DNA from: an uncultured Anaerolineaceae bacterium
GTDB lineage: Bacteria > Chloroflexota > Anaerolineae > Anaerolineales > Anaerolineaceae
Direction: 5' to 3'
Assembly: GCA_937897615.1 (NCBI GenBank)
Contig: CALCNO010000195.1
Location: 1 to 10,072, forward strand
DNA: 10,072 nt
Shown here piece by piece: positions 1 through 6,812 of the stretch. Under the pieces are notes generated by a model. The model saw only the letters and a program-made list of their open reading frames with translations, did not search any database and had not been told where the DNA came from. Position 1 is the stretch's first letter; each line of letters starts with the position of its first letter. Position numbers and translations under genes: made by a program.

Positions 1-2083
1 GGTTGTGGTCGAGCTTCCATTTGATGAGCATGGCGCGGCTGCCGGGGAAGAGGTACACGTACTGGCATCCCGGCGGCATGGGCAGGCGTGCCAGCCGCCC
101 CACCTGTGCCGTGTCTCCCACCAGCAGGCGGTAGGCGGGGGTGTCGTCGCCGGCGTGCTGCAAAAAGTCCAGCGGGTTTTCGCCGGCGGTGCTGTATCCC
201 AGTTTGGCGGCCGCCTGGCGCAGCAGGCGCTGGATGTTGGCGATATCGGAACTGCGCTTTGGCGCGGCATCGTGCTCGTTGAGCCGCCATGCCGCGCTGC
301 CGGCAATGGGGGCAGCGTAAGAAGCCAGCACGGCCTCAGCGGCCTGTGGTGAAATGCCCGGCAGCCCGGGGAATTGGGCGGAGAGTGCCTCCATTGCAGC
401 ATCAACCGTCAGGTGTTCCTGCCGGCGCAGCAGTTCCAGCAATGCTGCTTCCATGCGGTCGCTCAGCGAGGGCGGCAGTTCCGCACAGGCGGCCAGCCAC
501 CACAGGCCGTTCTCCGGGTCGCTGCTGGAAGAACCCAGATGGCGCAGGAACTTCTCATCGCCAAAAAGGGACGCGATCTCGCGGTTGACTTCGGCAGGGA
601 GGTCGCCGCGCAGTTCTTTCAAGTCGTGCGGCAGGCAGCCGTGCTGCATCAGTGCCGCCAGGCAGGCCGTGTGCAGCAGTGCGTAAGGCTGCGGCTCGCC
701 GCTTTCCATCAAAAGCTGGCGCATGGCGTCGCGCAGAATGCGCCGCAGGTTATGTTTGGCGCTCGCTTCAACGGGGGCAGGCGCCTTCCAGGTGCATTGC
801 AGCGGCATCTCCTCGCCGCAGGCGGCCAGTCCGTCCAGGCGCCACTGGCTGGCGCTGGCAGCGTGAAAAACGGCGTTGGTCAAGCCGGTGGAGGGTTCCG
901 GCAGCAGCGTGATGCCCGGGCTGCCCGGCGCCAGCATGCCCCCCGCCGAGGTAAAAGCGGATTGCAGGGCGGCGCTGTGCCAGGCCCAGTCGAAGCGGCG
1001 GCGTTCCAAAATGCCCAGGTAGCCGGCGCTGCTCTCGCGGCCCCACAGCCAGGCGCTCCACACCGCCGAAAGCGTCCAAAAGGCGGCGTACGGGCGCGGG
1101 ATCACGCTGAGAATTGCTGCCGGGGCCAGTGTGCCTTTCTTTTGTGCCAGTTCGCGCATGCGTCCGCGGTGCAGCACTACCCCGGCCTGCGGCGGCAGCT
1201 GCGGCCACAGCGTGAGCGCAGCCGGGCGGCAGGCCGCCGCCCACTCGGCGCCGGCGCTTTCCATCACCAGCCACAGGTTGCGTTCCACATACTCCTCCGG
1301 CTGCGACAGGCTGCGCGGGGGGTCGGCGCTCTCCGGCCAGGGGTTGAGCGAATGTCCGGCATCCAGCACGGCCAGCAGCAGCGCGTCAATGGCCTCCTGC
1401 TGTTCAGCGGAGGGGCTGAGGCTTTCCACCTTGTTCATCAACGTGAAGAGAAAATAGAGCGCGCGCTCCGGGTACAGGTCGAGTACCTCGTTCACCAGCT
1501 TGAGGCTGTCGGAGCTGCCGGTAGAAGCGCGTTCCAGCGCGCGCGAGCGGTGCAGCGGGTAGGAACGCTGGAGCGCCGCCAGTTGTTCCAGGTCTTCTGC
1601 GGTGATGGGCTTTTGCCCGCCGTCGCCGCAGGCGGGGCACTCGTAGGCGCGTGCGTGGGGCGTTTTTTCACCGCGGCGGTAAAGGAAATACTGCGCCATC
1701 ACTGTCCGGCGGCAGTTGCCGCAGTGGGTGAGATAAAGCGATTTAAGGTGCTCCTCCAGGCGTTCACTGCCGCGCCGCAGCGTGGAAAGTTGCGCCAGCG
1801 CCGATTGAAAACGCGCCGGGGTTAGCTCCTGCGCCAGCAGGGTGATGAGGAATGCCAGGATGGGGTTGTTGCAGTTGACGAGGATGCGCTGCCCTGCGGC
1901 CAGTTCCAGCGCGGCCTGTGGCGAGGCGCCAATGGGGTCGAGCAGGGGCGCGCCCGGCAGGCCGTGGCGGCGGAGCAGACCCTCCGCCATGCCGGGGTGG
2001 CAGGGTGGCAGGTAGCGCGAGAGCGGGAATTTTTGCTCCTCCCGCCGCGCAAACACGTACGCCAGCGGACGAACCTCGCTCAT
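1..2083 (-). CDS. Zinc-ribbon DNA methylase-like protein with eroded catalytic motif (partial, 3' end off window)
   Basis: The frame is open from an ATG at 2083 to the left edge, giving 694 residues with no stop. The layout follows class I SAM-dependent adenine-specific DNA methylases that carry a zinc ribbon (DUF1156-like). A motif I-like DPIGASP lies at about residues 49-55, followed by a strand and NNP at 72-74. A C-x2-C...C-x2-C zinc ribbon uses C121, C124, C149 and C152. The segment IPRPYAAFW at 328-336 sits where DPPY plus an aromatic is expected, followed by LSAVWSAWLWG. A methylase-like tail follows at about 365-430. The essential Asp/Asn of DPPY is absent and motif I lacks its usual Gly-x-Gly, so catalysis looks lost or altered. 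The last 100 visible residues (ending YVYLFPGSRAMLIKWKL) match nothing I can name. The gene lies 52 bases downstream of dppC with no Shine-Dalgarno. The fold is inferred from motif order only; the biological role is unknown. Confidence 0.6.
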   Translation of the reverse strand, partial: MSEVRPLAYVFARREEQKFPLSRYLPPCHPGMAEGLLRRHGLPGAPLLDPIGASPQAALELAAGQRILVNCNNPILAFLITLLAQELTPARFQSALAQLSTLRRGSERLEEHLKSLYLTHCGNCRRTVMAQYFLYRRGEKTPHARAYECPACGDGGQKPITAEDLEQLAALQRSYPLHRSRALERASTGSSDSLKLVNEVLDLYPERALYFLFTLMNKVESLSPSAEQQEAIDALLLAVLDAGHSLNPWPESADPPRSLSQPEEYVERNLWLVMESAGAEWAAACRPAALTLWPQLPPQAGVVLHRGRMRELAQKKGTLAPAAILSVIPRPYAAFWTLSAVWSAWLWGRESSAGYLGILERRRFDWAWHSAALQSAFTSAGGMLAPGSPGITLLPEPSTGLTNAVFHAASASQWRLDGLAACGEEMPLQCTWKAPAPVEASAKHNLRRILRDAMRQLLMESGEPQPYALLHTACLAALMQHGCLPHDLKELRGDLPAEVNREIASLFGDEKFLRHLGSSSSDPENGLWWLAACAELPPSLSDRMEAALLELLRRQEHLTVDAAMEALSAQFPGLPGISPQAAEAVLASYAAPIAGSAAWRLNEHDAAPKRSSDIANIQRLLRQAAAKLGYSTAGENPLDFLQHAGDDTPAYRLLVGDTAQVGRLARLPMPPGCQYVYLFPGSRAMLIKWKLDHN

Positions 2084-2090
2084 GATTAAT

Positions 2091-2096
2091 ATGATA
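2091..2096 (-). promoter_or_regulatory. Possible -10 box for the methylase-like gene
   Basis: The minus strand reads TATCAT here, seven bases before the ATG at 2083. A transcript starting at the usual distance would begin at or next to the start codon, giving a leaderless mRNA. That would fit the lack of any Shine-Dalgarno. No convincing -35 hexamer is seen, so this is a weak call. Confidence 0.25.
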
Positions 2097-2135
2097 GCCG
2101 AGATTTGGCGCTTTTTGGCAGCAGTTTACAGGGGT

Positions 2136-3038
2136 TTAGCGCTGGTATTTGCGCGCAAAGTAATCGCCCAGCAGCACAAAGCTCATCGAAAGCAGCAGCA
2201 GGCTGAGCGCCGGTACAAACAGCATGGCGGGGTTGCGCGTCAGCGCCGATCTGCCGGCGTAGAACAGTCCGCCCCAGCTCACCACGGTGAACTCGTTGTC
2301 GGCGATGGTGCTGGTGAGGCTGACGCCGATGTAACCCAGGATGGCTTCCAGCAGGATGATGGCCGGCAGGTTGTTGACGACCCATGCCAGCAGCAGGTGG
2401 GCAATGTTGGGGAAGACGTGGCGGGTGAGGATGCGCCAGTCTGACGCCCCCAGCGAGACGGCGGCCTCAAAGAAGAGCTGCGATTTGAGGCGCAGTGTTT
2501 CGGCGCGCACCATGCGTGCCAGCCCCACCCAGCCCACCGCCGAAAAGCTGATCACCAGTGTGATCACGCCGGCAAGCCAGGTGGGTGCAAACAGGTTGCG
2601 CAGAATGATGATGAGGATGACGGTGAACATGATCCCCGGCAGCGATTGCACAATGTCCATCAGCGTAACGATGATGGCATCCACGCGGCGGCCAAAGTAG
2701 GCGCTGGCCATGCCCACCAGCACGCCCACCAGCGCAGTGATCGGCAGCGCACACACAATCAGCAGAATGGCGGTACGCACGCCGTAAAGGTAGCGGCTGT
2801 AAATGTCGCGCCCGTACTGGTCGGTGCCCAGCGGGTGCGCCGCGCTGCCGGAAGAAAAGGCGTTGTGCACCCACATAGGCGGCAGGTCGGCGTTCTTGAA
2901 GCCGCGCTGATAGGGGTCTTGCGTGGCCAGCCACGGCGCCAGCAGCGCCACGATGCAGAAGGCCGCGATGACCACCAGCGAGAAGACCAGCGAGCGTGAA
3001 TATCTTTTGGGGCGGCGGGGCAGCAGCGGCACGCTCAT
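2136..3038 (-). CDS. dppC: Dipeptide/oligopeptide ABC transporter permease, DppC/OppC type
   Basis: A 300-residue inner-membrane subunit of a peptide-type ABC importer; it pairs with the DppB-type subunit encoded just upstream to form the translocation channel. A basic N-terminus is followed by a first membrane helix at about residues 17-37. An extracytoplasmic stretch ends in HPLGTDQYGRDIYSR (about 68-82), the hallmark of the DppC family. Several further helices follow. The cytoplasmic EAA loop, EAAVSLGASDWRILTRHVFPN, spans about 191-211 and contacts the ATPase. Length is normal. The ATG at 3038 overlaps the dppB stop (ATGA), so translation is probably coupled; an AAGGAG lies about 11 bases upstream. 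No binding protein or ATPase gene is in the window, so peptide, nickel, sugar or other substrates all remain possible. Confidence 0.93.
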   Translation of the reverse strand: MSVPLLPRRPKRYSRSLVFSLVVIAAFCIVALLAPWLATQDPYQRGFKNADLPPMWVHNAFSSGSAAHPLGTDQYGRDIYSRYLYGVRTAILLIVCALPITALVGVLVGMASAYFGRRVDAIIVTLMDIVQSLPGIMFTVILIIILRNLFAPTWLAGVITLVISFSAVGWVGLARMVRAETLRLKSQLFFEAAVSLGASDWRILTRHVFPNIAHLLLAWVVNNLPAIILLEAILGYIGVSLTSTIADNEFTVVSWGGLFYAGRSALTRNPAMLFVPALSLLLLSMSFVLLGDYFARKYQR

Positions 3039-4060
3039 GGATTCGGCTGCTCCTTTTGCTCACGGATGCGCGGGTCGAGTGTTTCGCTGATGATCTCGAT
3101 GACCATGTTCACCAGCGCGATGCCCGCGGCGTAAAACAGCGTCAGCCCCAGGATCATCGGGTAATCCACCTTGAGCACAGCCAGCCAGTACTGCCGCCCG
3201 AAGCCGGGGAAGGAGTACAGGCTTTCCACAATGAACAGGCCGCCAAAAAGTTCCACCAGCGTCGGTCCCAGGTAAGCGATGAACGGCACCAGCGCGTTGC
3301 GCATGATGTGCACCAGCGTGATGCGCCGCTCTGGCAAGCCCTTGGCGTAAGCCGTGCGCACATAATCCATGTGCTGCGTGTTGATCATTGCCGCCTGCAG
3401 CACGCGCGCAATATTGGCCATGGGCATGGCGGCCAGCACAAAGGCCGGCACGATCCACTGGGTGGGTTCATCCCAGTTGGGCAGCACCTTGATGAGATGC
3501 AGCCAGGAAGCGAACACCACCACTGCCAGCAGCCCCAGCACAAAGTTGGGGATGGAAACCAGGCTGGCCAGAAAGACCGATTGAATGCGCCCAAAGAGGC
3601 GGTTGTTATACTTTGCCCCCAGCAGCCCCAGCGGGATGCCCAGCGCCACGGCGATCAGGGCGCTCAGCGCCACCAGGCGGATGGAATAGCCGAACTGGCT
3701 TTCCCAAAAGGTCTTGCCCCGGGGCGCGGCAAAGAGGATGTTGCCAATGGGCCGCCCGCCCTGAGAGATGGAAGGCCCCAGGTTGCCGCAGATGAGGCCG
3801 CACACGAACCTGCCGTTGATCTCGTCGCCTACCGCGTAGCGCGTAAACTGGCGCCAGCGCGGCAGGTCCAGGCCAAAGCGCCGGTTGACCGCATTCAGCA
3901 CGGGGGTATCGTAGCTGACGTTGTTCATCGCTTTTTGGGCGTTGGCAAAGTTGTTCAGCGGGCTGCCGGGGATGGCGTGGATCAGGAGGAACATCACCAC
4001 GGTGACGCCCAGCAGGATCAGCAGTACACGCATCAACTTTCGCAGGATTAATGAGGCCAT
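3035..4060 (-). CDS. dppB: Dipeptide/oligopeptide ABC transporter permease, DppB/OppB type
   Basis: A 341-residue membrane subunit of a peptide-type ABC importer. The N-terminal helix (about residues 9-31) ends in HAIPGSPL, matching the family's PGDP motif. RFGLDLPRWRQF follows at about 61-72, then a longer than usual outer loop with C87 and C91. The EAA loop lies at about 233-257 (YAKGLPERRITLVHIMRNAL). The C-terminus carries FIVESLYSFPGFGRQYW and ends near ETLDPRIRE, both typical. I chose the ATG at 4060 because it gives the usual start, MASLILRKLMRV. An in-frame TTG at 4081 lies in the T-tract of the upstream terminator and would add seven unconserved residues. Neither start has a clear Shine-Dalgarno. 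The stop overlaps the dppC start by four bases. Substrate is not assignable. Confidence 0.92.
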   Translation of the reverse strand: MASLILRKLMRVLLILLGVTVVMFLLIHAIPGSPLNNFANAQKAMNNVSYDTPVLNAVNRRFGLDLPRWRQFTRYAVGDEINGRFVCGLICGNLGPSISQGGRPIGNILFAAPRGKTFWESQFGYSIRLVALSALIAVALGIPLGLLGAKYNNRLFGRIQSVFLASLVSIPNFVLGLLAVVVFASWLHLIKVLPNWDEPTQWIVPAFVLAAMPMANIARVLQAAMINTQHMDYVRTAYAKGLPERRITLVHIMRNALVPFIAYLGPTLVELFGGLFIVESLYSFPGFGRQYWLAVLKVDYPMILGLTLFYAAGIALVNMVIEIISETLDPRIREQKEQPNP

Positions 4061-4073
4061 GGCAGGTGTATTT

Positions 4074-4110
4074 TGAAACAAAAATGAAACCCAAGAGATT
4101 GGGTTTCATT
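4074..4110 (-). terminator. Rho-independent terminator of the feo operon
   Basis: A perfect 12-bp inverted repeat (AATGAAACCCAA at 4083-4094, TTGGGTTTCATT at 4099-4110) encloses a 4-base loop. On the minus strand it is followed by TTTGTTT, which with the end of the stem gives ATTTTTGTTT. The plus-strand side lacks a T-run, so it acts on the minus strand. It lies 32 bases after the feoC stop and before dppB, separating iron uptake from the peptide transporter. Confidence 0.85.
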
Positions 4111-4113
4111 ATA
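4108..4113 (-). promoter_or_regulatory. Possible -10 box for dppBC, overlapping the terminator stem
   Basis: The minus strand reads a perfect TATAAT, whose last three bases are the first three of the terminator stem. A start about seven bases on would fall near 4101, inside the hairpin. A dpp transcript begun here would lack part of the first arm and could not form the full terminator. No good -35 hexamer lies at 16-18 bases (CCCCAA at 17), so this is tentative. Confidence 0.3.
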
Positions 4114-4142
4114 AGCGTATTGCAATGGAATTGGGGGCGGCT

Positions 4143-4382
4143 TCAGGCCAGGACGCGGATGCGTGCGTGTTTGCTCTGCGGTGATTGGCAGTACCCGGCC
4201 ACCGGGCAGCCGCCGCAGGTGCCGTCCTGACAGCTATCTTCAATGGTGCGCAGGTAACCCATCTGCTCCAGCGTGTCCATCATGGCTTCCACCATTTGCG
4301 GGGTGGTGCCCAGGCGCTCGGCCAGCACCGCCGGTGAGGTAGTGCTGCCGCTTCTGATCTCAGCAAGTAGTCTTTCCAGCAT
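4143..4382 (-). CDS. feoC: FeoC-like winged-helix protein with cysteine cluster
   Basis: A 79-residue protein, the usual FeoC size. Residues 1-48 form a small winged helix (LAERLGTTPQMVEAMMDTLEQMGYL). The C-terminal part has C51, C56, C59 and C65, spaced C-x4-C-x2-C-x5-C. This is close to the Fe-S-binding cysteine pattern known from enterobacterial FeoC. FeoC binds the cytoplasmic part of FeoB and has been reported to protect it or modulate it in response to iron or oxygen. I chose the ATG at 4382 because it starts two bases after the feoB stop and gives the family's normal N-terminus. An upstream ATG at 4478 would add 32 residues overlapping feoB and is not credible. The protein is probably translated by coupling to feoB. 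The FeoC-like call is good; the exact role in this organism is inferred. Confidence 0.85.
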   Translation of the reverse strand: MLERLLAEIRSGSTTSPAVLAERLGTTPQMVEAMMDTLEQMGYLRTIEDSCQDGTCGGCPVAGYCQSPQSKHARIRVLA

Positions 4383-4384
4383 GG

Positions 4385-6421
4385 CTACATCACCAATCTG
4401 GCAGCCTGGTACACAAGTGCGGCTGCCGCCACAGAAACCACCAGCATCATCACAATGTTCACCGCCGTCCACTTCCACGAGCCGGTCTCCTGGCGGATGA
4501 CCGCCACAGTGGCGGCGCAGGGGATGAAGAGGATGGAAACTGTGAGGAAGGACAGCGCGGTCGCCGGGTTATAGGCAGCGGCCAGGCTCTGCGCCAGGCC
4601 GGCGCCGGCGGCGTTGCCAAAGAGCACCCCCAGCGCGGCAATAGAATTTTCTTTGGCAAAGAAGCTGGCCAGCAGCGCCACCGTCAGGCGCCAGTCCATG
4701 CCCATGATCCTGCCAAAAGGCTCCAGGAACTTGCCAATCTGCGTGAGCAGGCTGGTATCGGGGTTGCCGTTGGGCAGGTAGCCCAGCAGCCACACCAGCA
4801 GCGAAAGTGCCAAAATGGTAGTACCGGCTTTTTTGACAAAGGACCAGGAGCGCTGCCACACCAGCAGGCCGATGGTGCGCCAGTTGGGGATGTGATACAG
4901 CGGCATTTCCATGATGAAGGCGGAGCGCTCTCCCTTGAAGAGCACGCGGTTGAGGATCACACCCAGCAGGATGAGGACGACAATGCTCATGGCCACCAGC
5001 CCCCACACCACCAGCACGGCGTTCTTGCCAAAGAAGATCGGCGCCAGAAAAGCCACCACCGCCATGCGCGCGGTGCAGGGCACCAGCGGCGCCAGCAGGA
5101 TGGTCAGCAGGCGCGATTTCCACGAGTCAATGGTGCGCGTGCCGATGATGGCGGGCACGTTGCAGCCAAAGCCCAAAAACAGCGGCAGGAAGGACTTGCC
5201 GTGCAGGCCCATCCAGTGCATAAAGTTGTCCATCACAAAAGCGGCGCGCGCCATGTAGCCCACATCCTCAAGGAAGCCGAAGCAGGCGAAGAAGATCACC
5301 AGAATGGGCAAAAAGGTGAGCACCGAGCCTACCCCGCCGATCAACCCATCCACCACCAGGCCTTGCAGCCACTGCGGGCCGGCGGCCAGCGCACTGGCGG
5401 CAAGCTGCCCCAGCGGCGCGATCAGGTAATCTTCCATCAGCCCCTGCAGCGGCGAACCCAGGGTGAAGGTGAGCCAGAAGACGAAGCCCAGTACCAGCCC
5501 CAGGATGACCAGCCCGCCCACCGGGTGTGCCGCAAAGCGGTCCAGACGGTCGGTGAGGCTGATCTGCCCGGCGCGCGGGCGGAAGAGTGCGGCGCGCGTC
5601 ATGCGCCCGATCCACTCGTAGCGGCCGCTGGCGATGGCCAGCTGCGCGTCGTCGTGCTGCCTCAGGTGCTCGTGGATGCCTTCCCACTCTGCCGGCGGCA
5701 GCTTGGATTTGACCATGCGGGTGATCTCGGTGTCGCCTTCCAGCAGCTTCAGCGCCACCCAGTCGCGCGGGTAGGGCGCCAGCGGGATGGACTGGATGTG
5801 TTCGGTCACCTCGTCCAGTACCTGCTGATGGTCGGCACGGATGGTGGGTTTGCGCACCTCTGCCGGCACGCCGGATTTCAGCGCGGCGGCAATGGCTTCC
5901 AGCAGCGGCTGGGTGTTGTGCACGTGCGTGGCGCTAAAGGCCATCACCGGCACGCCCAGCGCGGCTTGCAGCACGTTGGCTTCAATGCGGTAGCCTTCCT
6001 GTTCGGCCACATCCATCATGTTCAGCACCACCAGCAGCGGCACCGAGAGGCTCACCAGTTCGGCCACCAGGTAGAGCGAGCGCTCCAGGCTGGCGGCGTT
6101 CACCAGCGCCACCACCAGGTCGGGGTGCTGGGTGACGATGAATTCGCGCGTGATGAGTTCCTCGGCGGAGTTGGCGCTCAGGCTGTACGTTCCGGGCAGG
6201 TCTACCAGGGTGTATTTTTTGCTGCCAAAGGTAAAACGGCCTTCTTTGCGTTCAACAGTTTTGCCGGGCCAGTTGCCCACGTGTTGATTGAGGCCGGTGA
6301 GTAAATTGAAGACGGTGGATTTGCCCACGTTGGGCTGGCCCACCAGGGCGATTAAGGGGGTATCACTTGCGGTTGTTACGGGTTTACGGGGAAGGGTCTG
6401 TGTGTCGTGACAGTCGCTCAT
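4385..6421 (-). CDS. feoB: Ferrous iron transporter FeoB
   Basis: A 678-residue GTP-dependent Fe2+ importer of the inner membrane. The N-terminal G domain has G1 GQPNVGKST (28-36), a G2 threonine near 55, G3 DLPGTYSL (74-81), G4 NMMD (134-137) and a G5-like SAT (about 163-165). A helical GDI-like domain follows to about 270. The membrane part begins near 300. It has the conserved GYMARAAFVMD (389-399), first gate GCNVPAI (419-425) with PCTARM (448-453), and second gate region KENSIAALG (590-598) with FIPCAATVAVIRQE (632-645). All expected domains are present and length is normal. The ATG at 6421 overlaps the feoA stop by four bases and has GAGG seven bases upstream. G4 is NMMD rather than NKxD, which is common in FeoB. 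The gene sits between feoA and feoC in the classical order. Confidence 0.97.
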   Translation of the reverse strand: MSDCHDTQTLPRKPVTTASDTPLIALVGQPNVGKSTVFNLLTGLNQHVGNWPGKTVERKEGRFTFGSKKYTLVDLPGTYSLSANSAEELITREFIVTQHPDLVVALVNAASLERSLYLVAELVSLSVPLLVVLNMMDVAEQEGYRIEANVLQAALGVPVMAFSATHVHNTQPLLEAIAAALKSGVPAEVRKPTIRADHQQVLDEVTEHIQSIPLAPYPRDWVALKLLEGDTEITRMVKSKLPPAEWEGIHEHLRQHDDAQLAIASGRYEWIGRMTRAALFRPRAGQISLTDRLDRFAAHPVGGLVILGLVLGFVFWLTFTLGSPLQGLMEDYLIAPLGQLAASALAAGPQWLQGLVVDGLIGGVGSVLTFLPILVIFFACFGFLEDVGYMARAAFVMDNFMHWMGLHGKSFLPLFLGFGCNVPAIIGTRTIDSWKSRLLTILLAPLVPCTARMAVVAFLAPIFFGKNAVLVVWGLVAMSIVVLILLGVILNRVLFKGERSAFIMEMPLYHIPNWRTIGLLVWQRSWSFVKKAGTTILALSLLVWLLGYLPNGNPDTSLLTQIGKFLEPFGRIMGMDWRLTVALLASFFAKENSIAALGVLFGNAAGAGLAQSLAAAYNPATALSFLTVSILFIPCAATVAVIRQETGSWKWTAVNIVMMLVVSVAAAALVYQAARLVM

Positions 6422-6681
6422 GCGGCATCCTCGCAGGGTTCCACCAGCAGTTTTTCGGCTTCACCGCGGCCCAGGGCAATGTTGGTGCCGCGCACGTTGA
6501 CGATGAGCGGGCCGTGGCCGTGGTTCTGCAGCACCTGCACGCGCACCCCGGGCGTCAGCCCCAGCGAGGTCAGGCGGCTGGTCAGTTCCCGCCCCACCTG
6601 TACGGTGGCAAGGGTGGCCTGTTTGCCGGTGGTGATCTCAGAAAGGCGCGTCTGGGCAGAGTCTTGTGGTTTTGTCGTCAT
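6418..6681 (-). CDS. feoA: FeoA, small SH3-like partner of FeoB
   Basis: An 87-residue cytoplasmic protein with the FeoA SH3-like fold. The core runs from RLTSLGLTPGVRVQVLQ (about 36-52) through GPLIVNVRGTNIALGRGEAEKLLVE (about 57-81), the family signature. FeoA is required for FeoB-mediated Fe2+ uptake and probably acts on its G domain. It has about 15 extra N-terminal residues with no visible motif. The ATG at 6681 has GAGG (complement of 6689-6692) seven bases upstream. It is the first gene of the operon, with a promoter and palindromic operator just upstream, and its stop overlaps the feoB start (ATGA). Confidence 0.95.
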   Translation of the reverse strand: MTTKPQDSAQTRLSEITTGKQATLATVQVGRELTSRLTSLGLTPGVRVQVLQNHGHGPLIVNVRGTNIALGRGEAEKLLVEPCEDAA

Positions 6682-6717
6682 CGCAAAGCCTCATCAGCTA
6701 TATGGATTGGAATGTGT

Positions 6718-6733
6718 ATTAGCACATGCTAAT
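6718..6733. promoter_or_regulatory. Palindromic operator, probable DtxR-family binding site
   Basis: ATTAGC (6718-6723) and GCTAAT (6728-6733) form a perfect inverted repeat around ACAT. The TTAG/CTAA arms resemble the arms of DtxR/IdeR boxes. The palindrome covers the first transcribed bases of feoA and lies upstream of the dtxR -10 box, close to its -35 region. One site could therefore repress both directions. A second half-site-like TAAGGT lies on the minus strand at 6754-6749. Binding itself is inferred. Confidence 0.55.
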
Positions 6734-6743
6734 TACAGAAATT

Positions 6744-6772
6744 AGTATACCTTAGTGCGGTATAATTTGCAA
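6744..6772 (-). promoter_or_regulatory. Promoter of feoABC
   Basis: On the minus strand TTGCAA (6772-6767) and TATACT (6749-6744) are separated by exactly 17 bases. They match the sigma-70 consensus at four of six and five of six positions. The expected start is near 6737, giving a leader of about 55 bases. The -35 box directly abuts the TATAAT of the opposing dtxR promoter, so the two promoters probably compete for polymerase. Confidence 0.6.
6761..6766 (+). promoter_or_regulatory. -10 box of dtxR (-xdhC) transcription
   Basis: A perfect TATAAT lies 35 bases before the dtxR ATG, putting the start near 6773. The hexamer at 17 bases spacing (GAAATT, 6738-6743) is a poor -35, which suggests a weak or activator-helped promoter. 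Confidence 0.5.
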
Positions 6773-6779
6773 AGGAAAA

Positions 6780-6812
6780 ATGGTTGAATTTTGGATGACA
6801 AATGACCGATAA
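6780..6812 (+). other. Possible 10-codon leader ORF overlapping the dtxR start
   Basis: An ATG at 6780 with AAAGGA (6771-6776) immediately upstream opens a frame reading MVEFWMTNDR and a TAA at 6810-6812. It runs across the dtxR ATG at 6802 in another frame. The leader's ribosome site is stronger than that of dtxR itself (GGA at 6793-6795). This could be chance in an AT-rich leader, or a translational control element. Confidence 0.2.

Noticed and set aside
374..1825. Long plus-strand open frame of 483 codons opposite the methylase-like gene
   Set aside because: It is antisense to a well-supported minus-strand frame, has low-complexity Arg/Ala/Gly/Gln-rich composition and no recognisable domain; such frames are common opposite GC-rich genes.
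2996..4051. 351-codon plus-strand frame opposite dppB
   Set aside because: Its composition is His/Gln/Asp-rich, as expected from the reverse of a membrane protein gene, and the minus strand clearly encodes DppB.
4061..4081. TTG start for dppB at 4081
   Set aside because: It lies in the terminator T-tract and adds residues not seen in DppB; the ATG at 4060 gives the normal N-terminus.
4383..4478. N-terminal extension of feoC to an ATG at 4478
   Set aside because: It would overlap feoB by almost 100 bases in another frame and add 32 residues that do not fit the FeoC family.
4892..6304. 470-codon plus-strand frame opposite feoB
   Set aside because: It mirrors feoB codons and shows no family motif; FeoB on the other strand is unambiguous.
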